A DNA stretch of 42,849 nucleotides from contig NZ_JRUD01000026.1 of NCBI RefSeq assembly GCF_000802425.1, positions 1-42,849 of the forward strand, read 5' to 3'. Origin of the DNA: Pseudomonas flexibilis. Its GTDB lineage: Bacteria > Pseudomonadota > Gammaproteobacteria > Pseudomonadales > Pseudomonadaceae. Positions 42,754 through 42,849 of this stretch are shown one piece after another. Under the pieces are notes generated by a model, which made no database searches, was not told the origin of the DNA, and saw only the letters and a program-made list of their open reading frames with translations. The number at the start of each line of letters is the position of its first letter. Position 1 is the stretch's first letter. The position numbers and the translations under genes are program-made.

Positions 42754-42849
42754 CTCTTATACACATCTGACCACGCCGCACACATCAATACGTCTAGTAC
42801 CTCTCTGGACACGCTCAGCGACAGAAACAACCAACAACGTCCTATTCCG
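42754..42849. other. Probable sequencing-adapter and artefact sequence
   Basis: CTCTTATACACATCTGAC at 42754..42771 matches the Nextera/Tn5 mosaic-end read-through adapter (the usual lead-in CTGT is absent). What follows is low-quality-looking sequence unlike the rest of the contig in base composition. It should be removed from the genome record. Confidence 0.8.

Noticed and set aside
42540-42830. 96-codon minus-strand ORF at the right end
   Set aside because: Part of it lies in adapter-derived sequence and its frame is not that of the transposase remnant.
1-42849. Composite transposon carrying the whole denitrification block
   Set aside because: IS110-type elements rarely form classical composite transposons, no target-site signature can be seen, and contig ends at repeated IS copies are a common assembly effect.

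Overview
The window looks like a complete assembly contig from a GC-rich denitrifying gamma-proteobacterium of the Pseudomonas/Stutzerimonas type. The basis is the gene content and order (nosRZDFYL-tatE, narXL divergent from narK1K2GHJI, then a parvulin and moaA), the FNR/DNR-type operators, and Pseudomonas-style REP repeats. I cannot name the species. Both contig ends carry the same 21-bp end of an IS110-family element in inverted orientation. The last ~95 bases contain a sequencing-adapter signature, so they are probably not genomic.

Layout. (1) 22-3615: periplasmic Cu/Zn superoxide dismutase, the cytochrome-oxidase assembly protein CcoG and a MocR-type regulator. (2) 3628-6746 (minus strand): an operon of nnrS, an unusual short-chain dehydrogenase and a soluble zinc-binding chemoreceptor, with a DNR-type box about 200 bp upstream. 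(3) 7004-7585: six tandem palindromic REP pairs (BIMEs). (4) 7582-16179 (minus): nosR-nosZ-nosD-nosF-nosY-nosL-tatE for N2O reduction, preceded by a CopD-like membrane protein. (5) 16381-19941 (minus): hemN, moaA and a parvulin, for heme and molybdopterin supply and maturation. (6) 20025-29585 (minus): narK1-narK2-narG-narH-narJ-narI, divergent from narX-narL (29818-32237). (7) 32433-34499: carbonic anhydrase, a Dnr-type NO-responsive regulator and a small DGC-domain protein. (8) 34501-37367 (minus): anaerobic ribonucleotide reductase, in which the glycyl-radical domain sits on a separate 53-residue ORF between nrdD and nrdG. (9) 37750-39533 (minus): moaB and moeA. (10) 39697-39862: tRNA-Val and tRNA-Asp. 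(11) 40070-42543: rdgC, a BASS-family transporter and a guanidinium exporter gene behind a guanidine-II riboswitch.

The genes form an anaerobic respiration module. Nitrate sensing (NarXL) and NO sensing (Dnr) would act on narK1K2GHJI, nosR, nnrS, hemN and nrdDG. MoaA, MoaB and MoeA make the molybdenum cofactor for NarG, HemN makes heme without oxygen, NosRDFYL and TatE mature and feed NosZ, and NrdDG makes deoxynucleotides without oxygen. Nitrite and NO reductase genes are not in the window.

The points most worth a second look are the split NrdD, a paired NrdR operator plus DNR box at nrdD, REP elements whose GTAG head supplies the stop codon of three genes, the nosR start implied by its DNR box, and a dehydrogenase lacking its catalytic tyrosine beside nnrS.
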